From: an uncultured Lachnospiraceae bacterium
Lineage (GTDB): Bacteria > Bacillota > Clostridia > Lachnospirales > Lachnospiraceae
Reading direction: 5' to 3'
DNA length: 18,659 nt
NCBI GenBank assembly: GCA_902783445.1
Contig: CACZQX010000303.1
Coordinates: 1-18,659, forward strand
Positions 1 through 7,343 of this stretch are shown here, in pieces (position 1 is the stretch's first letter; every line of letters starts with the position of its first letter). The notes under the pieces were generated by a model. The model searched no databases. It was not told the origin of the DNA and worked only from the letters and a program-made list of their open reading frames with translations. Made by a program: the position numbers and the translations under genes.

Positions 1-10
1 CCCTTAAAAG

Positions 11-19
11 TGATAAAAT
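11..19 (+). promoter_or_regulatory. Candidate extended -10 promoter element
   Basis: The string TGATAAAAT fits an extended -10 element (TG-n-TAAAAT). It would start transcription near position 26, about 26 bases before the preferred ATG at 52. The same nine bases recur at 4224-4232 before another gene. The matching -35 region would lie outside the window, so only half the promoter can be judged. Confidence 0.4.
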
Positions 20-51
20 TACTGTAGCATTTTATGGGAGCAGGTGATTTT

Positions 52-1386
52 ATGTCATATTCGAGAAACTATTTTTTGGAACGTTTCAGAGAGGTGGAAA
101 AGCTAAAAAAGGAGATTAAGTCAGAAGAAGACCATCCTGACATGGAAGCCTATAAAAAACGCAGACTTCAATTAGCAAATCTTTTCTTGGAACTTGGGGA
201 AAGGGACAATGCAAAAACGATCGAAAAGAGTTTTGCAAAGCGAGTAAAGCTTGCAATGCATAAACCGGTTTTCGATTTGGAGATGACGGAAAACGTTGCG
301 ATTCTTGCCAATGCTTTGCTGGATGAAGAAAAATTCGACAAAGCGGAAGACTACATTCGAATGATTGAAGAACATTGCTATGATTACAATGTTTTTATTT
401 TATACTTAAAACTTAAAAAGGATATACTCACATCAAATGTTGATGATGCAACCAAGGCAAATTTGTTCAGACTGGAAGAGGATGTGGAAAACAAAGAAGC
501 AAAGGGCTTTTCATTTGATTTTGAGGTTCTTGCAAAAGAGCTTAGGGCTTTATATCTTTTTGAAAACAATCAATTTAAGGATGCCATAGAAAAGTTTGAA
601 GAAGCTTATGATCTGGCAAAGAAAAAGGCAATAGCCAGATATGAATACAGGCTTTTGTTCAGGCTTTCAAGGGCTTACGAAAAGATAAACGATTATAAAA
701 CAGCAACGCAAATTTATGCGCAATACAGAAAAGAAACGGACGAGTTTTATAAAAACAAGGAATACGCATATTCCGATTTTCTTATGGAAATTTACGGAAT
801 CAAAAAGAAGGCCAAACAATCCACGGCGCTTAAAGTTATGGAAGATGCCACAACTCTTGTTTACAACAGAAATTTCCTGCACGAGCTTATAGAGGGATTT
901 TTCATAGAGGGTGGCGCATCAAGCATGTGTGCCGTAATGTTTAATGTGGATTCTTTCAAGCGCTTTTTTAACGAAAAGGGCGGTGACAATGAAGAGTTTC
1001 TTGCCAAAGTCGGCAAAGCGCTTTTGAAAATCAAGGCAGATGATATTATGCCTATCAGATACGGCGAGGACGATTTTCTTATAATCTTAAGAGATGTGGA
1101 AGAGGAAAGCGGAGTGGCCGTTGCTAAAAACATTTTAAAGAATCTGGAAAGATTTTTACTTACAAAAAACGATAATGCCGATGCAAAGGATGCGGAAGTA
1201 TTGAAAAAAACCGAAGTCGATGTGATTGAGAACATGACTTTGAATGCCGGCATAGCCGCAAAACGATGCGAAAACAAATCAGACATGATACGCCTTATCG
1301 AAATGGCAAAGAAAACCCTGGAAATGTCATTGAAATACGGACAAAACGAGTGGGAGCGTTTTTATGTCGTGGCTTACGTTGATTAA
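52..1386 (+). CDS. TPR protein with degenerate C-terminal GGDEF-like domain
   Basis: A soluble 444-residue protein with no signal peptide or membrane segment. Residues about 30-250 are helical TPR-like repeats, with lines such as FKDAIEKFEEAYDLAKKK, and are a likely protein-binding scaffold. Residues about 257-435 follow the fold pattern of a GGDEF (diguanylate cyclase) domain: YNRNF near the start, FNVDSFKRFF at 297-306, then RYGEDDF. The signature loop reads GEDDF (338-342) instead of GG(D/E)EF, the first metal-binding Asp is Asn298, and no RxxD inhibitory site precedes the loop. I infer that it makes no cyclic di-GMP and may act as a receptor or structural module. ATG 52 is preferred over ATG 34 because AGGTGAT (42-48) pairs well with the 16S rRNA end just upstream, and because the candidate promoter leaves ATG 34 almost no leader. 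The next gene, 33 bases downstream, has the same architecture. Confidence 0.8.
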   Translation: MSYSRNYFLERFREVEKLKKEIKSEEDHPDMEAYKKRRLQLANLFLELGERDNAKTIEKSFAKRVKLAMHKPVFDLEMTENVAILANALLDEEKFDKAEDYIRMIEEHCYDYNVFILYLKLKKDILTSNVDDATKANLFRLEEDVENKEAKGFSFDFEVLAKELRALYLFENNQFKDAIEKFEEAYDLAKKKAIARYEYRLLFRLSRAYEKINDYKTATQIYAQYRKETDEFYKNKEYAYSDFLMEIYGIKKKAKQSTALKVMEDATTLVYNRNFLHELIEGFFIEGGASSMCAVMFNVDSFKRFFNEKGGDNEEFLAKVGKALLKIKADDIMPIRYGEDDFLIILRDVEEESGVAVAKNILKNLERFLLTKNDNADAKDAEVLKKTEVDVIENMTLNAGIAAKRCENKSDMIRLIEMAKKTLEMSLKYGQNEWERFYVVAYVD

Positions 1387-1419
1387 GCTTTCTTTAAATA
1401 ATAATAGGGGAATGCAATA

Positions 1420-3270
1420 ATGGATTTGAAAGAAAAAATAGAGAAGATTCTGTCTTATTTCGAGGGTACTTGTGAAATCTGCCTGGAAAATATCGGCATA
1501 GAAAAGTATAGAAAAGAGATAGGCTCTTATCTTGCAAAGAAAGAGATATATGATGAGAAAACGAGGACCGTGCTTTTATTTATGGCAGCGGTAATCGAAT
1601 ATAAGCTTGAAAACTTGGAAGATGCCAAAGATTTTTGGGAAGAAGCTTTGGAACTCGCCAAGAAAAACAAGATGAAAACTTATGTGGGAAAGATTTATTC
1701 TTATCTCTCTATCATATATTATGTAAACGAGCAAAGAGAGCTTGAAAAGAAATGTTTCCTTAGAGCTTGCAAGGTTTTTGAAGAGCTTGGGGATGATGTG
1801 GATATGGCTCTTCATTACACCAATGCTCTTTGGTACAAGCGTTACGACAAAAATACAAAAGAGATTGTTGATTATTTGAATCGTGCTATCGAATATGCGG
1901 GTAAAACGGACTCTGACATGAATGCCAGAGTTTATCTCCATATCGGATACATCTACAAAACCATTTTCAACGATTTTATAAGAGGCATTCATTATCTTTT
2001 AATGTCCAATAAAATGTGCAGAGAAAATGACTGGGTGGAAATGGAAACAATGACATTTCATATGTTGGCCGACGGTTATTTGCAGCTTTGGCATTATAAC
2101 AAGACAATTGATATATACACGGAGATAGTGAACAACCCAAGATACAAGGATATTACTCCAAACCTTAAATGTGCGGTGGAAACAAATCTGGTTACCTGTT
2201 ATTTGTTGGCCGGAGATGTGGAGAATGCGGAAAAATACTTGCTTGAGCTGGAAAACAATGCTTTGAGGACACAAATTAATATAAGAGAACAGTTCATGGG
2301 TGTGGTCAAATGGTTAAGAGCTTGGCTTTACATTGACAGCAAAAAAGAGAAAGATAAGATTTCAGAGCTTCTGGACGAAGCCTATGAGATATACGAAAAA
2401 CACGAAAAGTCCTTTGTTATCGAAAACTTTGAGTATCGTATAAAAGAAAAGATTGCGGATTATTATTTGTCTGTGGGAGATACCAAAAAAGCCATAGAGA
2501 AATACAAAGAGCTTGAAAAAATCGCAAAGAATTTGGGAGATTCAACCCTTAAAATCGTATGCGGTAAATTGGCGGATGCATATGAAAGCATAGAAGACTA
2601 CAAGTATTCCTTGGAATATCGCAAAAAAGAGGACAAATACTTTTCAAGTGTTAACAAACATAATATTTTTTCGCAATATGAAAAAATGTATAAAGACTTT
2701 TTCAACAGTTTAAGCGCAAAAGATAAAGAGCGTGAAAACCAAATCAAGAATGAGTTTAAAAGTAAGGCATATGTTGATAAACTCACGGGTTATAAAAACG
2801 CCGCCTACCTTGAAAAATTTATGGAAAGCTACAGAATCGATGTACCGCTTTTTCCCGGTAAAATCAGCTTTATAGTTGCCGATATTGACGATTTTTCGAC
2901 TTTTAACGACAGATTCGGCAAAAAGTCCGGAGACGAGATTTTGGAGCGCACTGCCTATCTTATCAAGGATGAGTTTGCTGTGGGAAATGCCGAATTTATC
3001 AGATATGAGGCGGATACCTTTGTTGTTATTGTCGAGGATGTTGAGGGCGAACTTGTGAAAAAGCTTTCCAAGGATTTGATAAAAAGATTTAAGGAAGATA
3101 AGATTGTAAGCGCCAAGGCCGATAATATGACCATCAGCGTCGGGGCCTGTATAGGCAGCATTTCCAATGAAGAAGGTGCAAGACAGGCTTTCGATTATGC
3201 TCAAAAAGAGCTCTATAAAGTTAAAAGAATCGCAAAAGGCAATGCGGCCTTTTATGAAGATGAGTTTTAA
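1420..3270 (+). CDS. Large TPR protein with degenerate C-terminal GGDEF domain
   Basis: A 616-residue cytosolic protein. Residues about 45-415 are tandem TPR-type helical pairs (for example LEDAKDFWEEALELAKKN and DTKKAIEKYKELEKIAKN). A charged helical linker follows at about 415-450, then a GGDEF-family domain at about 450-612. That domain keeps the opening DKLTG (453-457), the metal motif DIDDF (488-492) and the late SVG strand, but the signature loop is EADTF (530-534) instead of GGDEF and there is no RxxD inhibitory site. Cyclase activity is therefore unlikely, while GTP or ligand binding remains possible. The start is supported by AGGGGAA at 1406-1412. It follows the similar, shorter gene by 33 bases and precedes the PfkB kinase by 11, so the three probably form one operon. 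The two TPR/GGDEF proteins look like old, strongly diverged duplicates. The partner and signal are unknown. Confidence 0.82.
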   Translation: MDLKEKIEKILSYFEGTCEICLENIGIEKYRKEIGSYLAKKEIYDEKTRTVLLFMAAVIEYKLENLEDAKDFWEEALELAKKNKMKTYVGKIYSYLSIIYYVNEQRELEKKCFLRACKVFEELGDDVDMALHYTNALWYKRYDKNTKEIVDYLNRAIEYAGKTDSDMNARVYLHIGYIYKTIFNDFIRGIHYLLMSNKMCRENDWVEMETMTFHMLADGYLQLWHYNKTIDIYTEIVNNPRYKDITPNLKCAVETNLVTCYLLAGDVENAEKYLLELENNALRTQINIREQFMGVVKWLRAWLYIDSKKEKDKISELLDEAYEIYEKHEKSFVIENFEYRIKEKIADYYLSVGDTKKAIEKYKELEKIAKNLGDSTLKIVCGKLADAYESIEDYKYSLEYRKKEDKYFSSVNKHNIFSQYEKMYKDFFNSLSAKDKERENQIKNEFKSKAYVDKLTGYKNAAYLEKFMESYRIDVPLFPGKISFIVADIDDFSTFNDRFGKKSGDEILERTAYLIKDEFAVGNAEFIRYEADTFVVIVEDVEGELVKKLSKDLIKRFKEDKIVSAKADNMTISVGACIGSISNEEGARQAFDYAQKELYKVKRIAKGNAAFYEDEF

Positions 3271-3281
3271 GGAGAATTTTA

Positions 3282-4196
3282 ATGGATAATTTATTGATAG
3301 TGGGAACAATTTTTGTGGATTGCAAGGCCTATGCCACGGAGGATTACAATCCTTACGGCAGAAATGTGGGAAATATCAAATTCATCCACGGGGGAGTGGG
3401 TAGAAACGTTGCGGAAAATCTTGCTTCCTTGGGTTTTAAGGTTAATTTTGCATCTACGGTGGAAACCACGCCTATCGGCAATGAGGTTATTGCCCATCTT
3501 AAAGAGCAAAAGGTCGACACTAAATACGTCAAAGCCGTGGAAAAAGGCGGCATGGGCATTTGGAGCGTTATTATGGACAAGGACGGCGCGCAGTTGGGTG
3601 CTGTTTCTCAAATGCCGGATATGAGTATTTTGGAAGAACATATAAAAAGCAATTGCAAAAAAATTATTAGGGAAAACGATGCGGTTTTATTGGAAATCGA
3701 CTTAAGTCCATCCATTTCGGAAATGATTATAAATGAAGCCAATGCTCAAAACAAGCCGGTTTATGCCCTTCCGGGAAACATGCAGGTGGTTCTTGCCCGT
3801 CAAGATCTCCTATCAAAGCTTGCTTGCTTTGTTTGCAACGATATAGAGGCGGGAAGAATTTTTGACTTGGATGCCTCCAAAATAAGCGATGAGGAACTCC
3901 TTGAAAAAGCCTTGTATTACGGGGAATTTAAAGGAATAAACTCCATGGTTATCACACAAGGGGAGAGAGGATGCGTTTATTTTAATCTTCAAACCGGTGA
4001 AAAAGGCAGCCTTCCTTCCATAAAAACAAAGGTCGTAGACTCCACAGGTGCGGGAGATGCCTTCTTTTCGGGACTCGTGGCTGCATTGGTCAGAAATTCA
4101 ACTTTGAAAAAGGCTGCGGAGACCGGAACAACCATGGCTTCTCTTACAATCAGAGTGGAACAAAATACCTTTGCGGGCATAGAAGTGGGAATATAA
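3282..4196 (+). CDS. PfkB-family carbohydrate/nucleoside kinase, pseudouridine kinase-like
   Basis: A 304-residue cytosolic kinase of the PfkB (ribokinase) family, which transfers phosphate from ATP to a sugar or nucleoside. The first family signature is the GGVGRNVAENLASLG stretch near residues 37-51. The second is DSTGAGDAFFSG, with T255-G256-A257-G258 as the anion hole and Asp259 as the predicted catalytic base. The N-terminal third (NIKFIHGGVGRNVAENLA) resembles bacterial pseudouridine kinases (PsuK/YeiC), which have GKIKFTPGGVGRN at this place. That makes pseudouridine the leading substrate guess, but specificity cannot be fixed by eye. No pseudouridine-5'-phosphate glycosidase (psuG), the usual partner, is beside it. 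The start has a good AAGGAGA site 11 bases after the preceding stop codon, so it is probably co-transcribed with the TPR genes, for no evident functional reason. Alternatives are ribokinase-like or adenosine kinase-like enzymes. Confidence 0.85.
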   Translation: MDNLLIVGTIFVDCKAYATEDYNPYGRNVGNIKFIHGGVGRNVAENLASLGFKVNFASTVETTPIGNEVIAHLKEQKVDTKYVKAVEKGGMGIWSVIMDKDGAQLGAVSQMPDMSILEEHIKSNCKKIIRENDAVLLEIDLSPSISEMIINEANAQNKPVYALPGNMQVVLARQDLLSKLACFVCNDIEAGRIFDLDASKISDEELLEKALYYGEFKGINSMVITQGERGCVYFNLQTGEKGSLPSIKTKVVDSTGAGDAFFSGLVAALVRNSTLKKAAETGTTMASLTIRVEQNTFAGIEVGI

Positions 4197-4203
4197 AATC
4201 TTA

Positions 4204-4220
4204 TTTTCATATCTTGAAAA
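4204..4220. repeat. 17-bp palindrome in front of the deacetylase gene
   Basis: TTTTCA at 4204-4209 and TGAAAA at 4215-4220 form a perfect 6-5-6 inverted repeat. It overlaps the proposed -35 hexamer and promoter spacer, the usual place for a repressor operator. It could instead be a weak remnant hairpin at the end of the kinase gene, but no T-run follows, so it does not look like an intrinsic terminator. Confidence 0.35.
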
Positions 4221-4232
4221 GTATGATAAAAT
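4204..4232 (+). promoter_or_regulatory. Candidate promoter for deacetylase-bactofilin (and perhaps pyrH-frr)
   Basis: The -35 candidate TTTTCA (4204-4209) lies 17 bases from TAAAAT (4227-4232). The -10 is extended by TG at 4224-4225. Transcription would start near 4239, giving a leader of about 60 bases before ATG 4300. The 103-base gap here is the longest between + strand genes upstream of the polC end. The -35 matches consensus at only 4 of 6 positions. Confidence 0.45.
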
Positions 4233-4299
4233 AATTCGTGTATGCATTGAACGAACGAAAGATGCTTAATATGAGCACAGGAAAGAAGTTTTTACAAAA

Positions 4300-5208
4300 A
4301 TGGATGCACGAAGAAAAAGAATTAACAGACTAAAAAAAATAATAATAATCACTGTTTTGATTCTTATCCTTGTTCCGATTGTTTTATGCATCATTTTGTT
4401 TGCAAAGCTTAATTACACAAAATCAAAGCTTGAAGATGTGGAAGAGAAACTGGACAATTTGATTGCAATGCGTGACGATGGCGAAATCATAGAAAAAACA
4501 AACGAAGAAACGGGAGAAGTTTTTTACGTTTATGCTACAGCCAACAAAGAATTAAAGGTTGGGGCTTCAAAAGCGCAAGAAGATGCAAAAAAAGTATATT
4601 TGACAATAGATGACGGCCCAAGTGCCATGACTGACAGAATTTTGGAAATCCTTGATTCCTACAATGTTAAAGCAACTTTTTTTGTTAACGGAAGAACGGA
4701 TGAGGCAAGCATAGAAGCCTATAAGAAAATAGTAAATGCGGGACATAGCATAGGTATTCATACTTATTCCCACAATTACGACTCGGTGTATGCTTCCGTT
4801 GAATCCTTTGCATCGGAAGTTGATTCCTTAAGAAATTTGATTAAGGATGTTACGGGAAAGGATACCAATCTTTTCAGATTTCCGGGAGGCAGCAGTACAA
4901 CCCTTGCAAAAAACACGGGAATCAGGCCTCTTATAGATTATTTAAATCAAAACGGTTACGTATATTTTGATTGGAATGTTTCCAGCGGTGACTCTACGGC
5001 GGGAGGACTGTCGGCAGAGCAAATTGTTGCAAATGTAACAACTCATGTGGGAGAATTCGACACACCGGTTGTACTTATGCACGACTCAGAGGCCAAAGCT
5101 ACAACAGTAGAGGCTTTGCCTTATATCATTGAAAATTTGTTGAATATGGGTTATGAGATTTGTGCGATTGATGAAGATACAACACCGGTTCAGCATGTTA
5201 TAAAATAA
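4300..5208 (+). CDS. Membrane-anchored NodB-type polysaccharide (peptidoglycan) deacetylase
   Basis: A 302-residue carbohydrate esterase family 4 protein. Residues 1-13 are basic (MDARRKRINRLKK), 14-36 form a single membrane segment without a clear cleavage site, and 38-55 look like a short coiled coil, so the enzyme should be anchored and face the cell wall. The NodB domain starts near 98: TIDDGP at 102-107 supplies the presumed catalytic base Asp104 and metal ligand Asp105. His154 and His158 (HTYSH) complete the metal site. RFPGG gives the active-site groove and LMHD a late motif. CE4 enzymes remove N-acetyl groups from GlcNAc or MurNAc, and in wall-anchored forms this usually gives lysozyme resistance or steers wall remodelling. 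The substrate here is inferred. An in-frame stop shortly upstream leaves ATG 4300 as the only good start, although its AGGAAAG site is rather distant (14 bases). A bactofilin gene follows 33 bases later. Confidence 0.9.
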   Translation: MDARRKRINRLKKIIIITVLILILVPIVLCIILFAKLNYTKSKLEDVEEKLDNLIAMRDDGEIIEKTNEETGEVFYVYATANKELKVGASKAQEDAKKVYLTIDDGPSAMTDRILEILDSYNVKATFFVNGRTDEASIEAYKKIVNAGHSIGIHTYSHNYDSVYASVESFASEVDSLRNLIKDVTGKDTNLFRFPGGSSTTLAKNTGIRPLIDYLNQNGYVYFDWNVSSGDSTAGGLSAEQIVANVTTHVGEFDTPVVLMHDSEAKATTVEALPYIIENLLNMGYEICAIDEDTTPVQHVIK

Positions 5209-5241
5209 AATCACTTAAGATTATGTTATGGGAGGACTAAA

Positions 5242-5958
5242 ATGAGCTTTTTTAAGGATTTTAAGGATGACTTGTCACAAGCTGTAAATGAGCTTTCTGG
5301 AGAAGAAGAAAAAGAAGTTGACGATAAAACGTTGGAGGCAGAATTAAACGATATCGTTAATACACTGGATGATTCGGAAGTAATCGCAAACGAGGAAGCA
5401 GTTGTTGAGGAAGCTCCTGTAGCCTCGCCTGTTGCCCAGGCCGAACCTACACCTGCACCTGCACATGTAGCAGCCCCTGTGGAAGAGGAACTTCCGGAAG
5501 CAACCGACGAAGTTGCCGAAATCACAAAAGGTATGTTTGTTGAAGGTAATATTTCAGCAACGGGAAGCATCAACTTAAACGGTAAAGTTAAAGGTGATGT
5601 TGCATCAAACGGCAAACTTTCAATCAACGGCGAAATCGTAGGTAATTCATCCGCTCGTGAAGTATTCACAAACAACGCAAGAGTTATGGGCGATATCAAA
5701 TCAAACGGAAGCGTTAAAATCGGAAACGGTACGGTTATCGTAGGTAACGTTTACGGAACAAGCGCCGTTATCGCAGGTGCCGTAAGAGGCGAAATCGACA
5801 TCAAAGGACCTGTTATCGTTGATGCTACGGCTGTAGTTCAGGGTGACATTAAATCCAAATCCGTACAGATCAACAACGGTGCCGTTATTGACGGTCATTG
5901 CTCACAATGCTATGCGGATGTTGACTTTACGGCATTGTTTGAAGATACTTTTGCTTAA
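5242..5958 (+). CDS. Bactofilin (polymer-forming cytoskeletal protein)
   Basis: A 238-residue protein. Residues 1 to about 90 are acidic and low in complexity, with an Ala/Pro/Val/Glu-rich stretch near 53-82, probably a disordered tail. Residues about 92-225 carry the bactofilin core: regularly spaced Gly/Asn/Val turns such as VEGNISATGSINLNGKVKGD and INGEIVGN, the pattern of a right-handed beta-helix. Bactofilins assemble into filaments without nucleotide and position wall enzymes at chosen places in the cell. The end (CSQCYADVDF) carries two Cys residues close together, whose role is unknown. A GGGAGG site at 5230-5235 supports the start. The neighbouring wall deacetylase 33 bases upstream suggests a shared job in local wall modification, as bactofilins often sit beside wall hydrolases or synthases. 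That link is inference. pyrH follows after 41 bases. Confidence 0.88.
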   Translation: MSFFKDFKDDLSQAVNELSGEEEKEVDDKTLEAELNDIVNTLDDSEVIANEEAVVEEAPVASPVAQAEPTPAPAHVAAPVEEELPEATDEVAEITKGMFVEGNISATGSINLNGKVKGDVASNGKLSINGEIVGNSSAREVFTNNARVMGDIKSNGSVKIGNGTVIVGNVYGTSAVIAGAVRGEIDIKGPVIVDATAVVQGDIKSKSVQINNGAVIDGHCSQCYADVDFTALFEDTFA

Positions 5959-5999
5959 AAGTAAAATCCAATAATATTTGTGTTTAAGAAGGTTAGAAA

Positions 6000-6704
6000 A
6001 TGTCAAATTATAAAAGAATAATGTTAAAACTCAGTGGAGAGGCCTTGTCGGGAGACAAAAAAAGCGGTTATGACGTGGCAATTTGTGTAAGCATCGCAAA
6101 GCAGGTCAAAAAGCTTGTTGATTCGGGCGTTCAGGTCGGTATTGTTATCGGCGGCGGTAACTATTGGAGAGGAAGAGACTCCGAGAAAATCGACAGAACA
6201 AAAGCCGATTCCATCGGAATGCTTGCAACGGTTATGAATTGCATCTATGTTTCGGAAATCTTCAGAACCGAAGGTCTGGGAACAGCGATACTTACACCAT
6301 TTGCCTGCGGCACATTTACCGAGCTCTTTTCAAAAGATTTGGCCAACAAATATTTTAAGAGCAACAAAGTTGTTTTCTTTGCGGGAGGAACGGGACATCC
6401 TTATTTCTCAACGGATATGGGTGTGGCTCTTCGAAGCATCGAAATCGAGGCTGAGTGCATCTTTGCCGCAAAATCCATCGACGGTGTTTATGACAGCGAT
6501 CCGCTTATTAATCCAAATGCCGTTAAATATGACAAGATGGAAATGTCGGAAATCGTAGACAAGAGACTTGGCGTTATTGATTTGTGCGCAGCAGTGCTTT
6601 GCATGGAAAACAAAATGCCTATGAAGATTTTCGGACTTGACGGCGATAATTCCATCGTAAATGCCGTAAGCGGCAATTTCACGGGAACAGATATAACAGT
6701 ATAG
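6000..6704 (+). CDS. pyrH: UMP kinase (uridylate kinase)
   Basis: A 234-residue cytosolic enzyme that phosphorylates UMP to UDP with ATP, feeding pyrimidine nucleotide synthesis. The length fits the bacterial hexameric family, which is unrelated to eukaryotic UMP/CMP kinases. Visible motifs are MLKLSGEALSG near residues 8-18 (phosphate binding), GIVIGGGNYWRGR at about 48-60 (where many homologues have GGGNIFRG), ADSIGMLATVMN, and GTGHPYFSTDMG followed by AAKSIDGVYDSDP (nucleotide and UMP site). The start is supported by AAGAAGG about 8 bases upstream. It sits 18 bases before frr, the classical pairing. The rpsB and tsf genes that commonly precede pyrH are replaced here by the bactofilin gene. 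A weak internal promoter in the 41-base gap cannot be excluded. Confidence 0.97.
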   Translation: MSNYKRIMLKLSGEALSGDKKSGYDVAICVSIAKQVKKLVDSGVQVGIVIGGGNYWRGRDSEKIDRTKADSIGMLATVMNCIYVSEIFRTEGLGTAILTPFACGTFTELFSKDLANKYFKSNKVVFFAGGTGHPYFSTDMGVALRSIEIEAECIFAAKSIDGVYDSDPLINPNAVKYDKMEMSEIVDKRLGVIDLCAAVLCMENKMPMKIFGLDGDNSIVNAVSGNFTGTDITV

Positions 6705-6722
6705 AAAGGTATTGGTTTAACA

Positions 6723-7277
6723 ATGGACGAAAAATTAACACAATTCAGCGATAAAATGGACAAAACTATCGACAGCCTTTGTGCCGAATTTGCAGGTATC
6801 AGAGCAGGTCGTGCAAACCCACATCTTTTGGATGGTATTAAGGTTGATTATTACGGAACACCATCACCTCTTCAGCAGGTTGCCAATATTTCCGTACCTG
6901 AAGCAAGATCCCTTCTTATTCAGCCTTGGGAACCTGCAATGGTAAAAGAAATCGAAAAAGCAATCCTTGCATCGGATTTGGGACTTACACCTTCAAACGA
7001 CGGTAAAGCCGTTAGACTTGTATTTCCTGAACTTACAGAGGAAAGAAGAGCGGAACTTGCAAAAGACGTAAAGAAAAAAGGTGAAAATGCAAAAGTTGCA
7101 GTCAGAAATATCAGAAGAGATGCTAACGACTGGGTTAAGAAACAGCAAAAAGCAAATGAGGTTTCCGAAGACGAAGCAAAATCACTTGAAGATGAGGTTC
7201 AAAAGCTCACAGACAAGTTTATTGCTGAAGTAGACAAACAGGTTGAGGCAAAAACAAAAGAAATTACTACGGTGTAA
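6723..7277 (+). CDS. frr: Ribosome recycling factor
   Basis: A 184-residue protein (the family is about 185). With EF-G it splits the post-termination ribosome so that subunits can be reused. The RRF signature is clear in the N-terminal half: FAGIRAGRANPHLLDGIKV and YYGTPSPLQQVANISVPEAR, followed by LLIQPWEP. The C-terminal part is the charged helical bundle (VRNIRRDANDWVKKQ and onward). The AGAAAGG site at 6703-6709 is 13 bases from ATG and overlaps the pyrH stop codon, so translation is probably coupled. An intrinsic terminator stands 7 bases after the stop codon, making frr the apparent last gene of its transcript. Confidence 0.97.
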   Translation: MDEKLTQFSDKMDKTIDSLCAEFAGIRAGRANPHLLDGIKVDYYGTPSPLQQVANISVPEARSLLIQPWEPAMVKEIEKAILASDLGLTPSNDGKAVRLVFPELTEERRAELAKDVKKKGENAKVAVRNIRRDANDWVKKQQKANEVSEDEAKSLEDEVQKLTDKFIAEVDKQVEAKTKEITTV

Positions 7278-7284
7278 TTAAAAG

Positions 7285-7320
7285 GGAGCTTATGAAAGTA
7301 AGCTCCTGTTTTATTTTTAT
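7285..7320 (+). terminator. Intrinsic terminator after frr
   Basis: GGAGCTTA (7285-7292) pairs perfectly with TAAGCTCC (7299-7306) around a six-base TGAAAG loop, followed by the T-rich run TGTTTTATTTTTAT. This is a standard rho-independent terminator shape on the + strand. uppS begins only 24 bases later and no convincing promoter lies between, so partial readthrough is likely. Confidence 0.8.
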
Positions 7321-7343
7321 CCCGGTTCAACACGGAGGAGACT

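Noticed and set aside
861..1286. A 141-codon minus-strand reading frame opposite the GGDEF-like part of the first gene
   Set aside because: Its Ser/Phe-rich composition is what the reverse of an A-rich coding strand gives; no start signals seen.
2710..3309. A 199-codon minus-strand reading frame opposite the second TPR/GGDEF gene
   Set aside because: No recognisable domain or ribosome site; the + strand protein has clear domain motifs across the same bases.
5226..5699. A 157-codon minus-strand reading frame opposite the bactofilin gene, rich in Ser, Ala and Thr
   Set aside because: It is the mirror of the low-complexity acidic and Ala/Pro-rich bactofilin N-terminus and has no ribosome site.
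5950..5980. Possible promoter TTGCTT-15-TAATAT before pyrH
   Set aside because: The spacing is short and both hexamers are poor; transcription from the upstream genes is a sufficient explanation.
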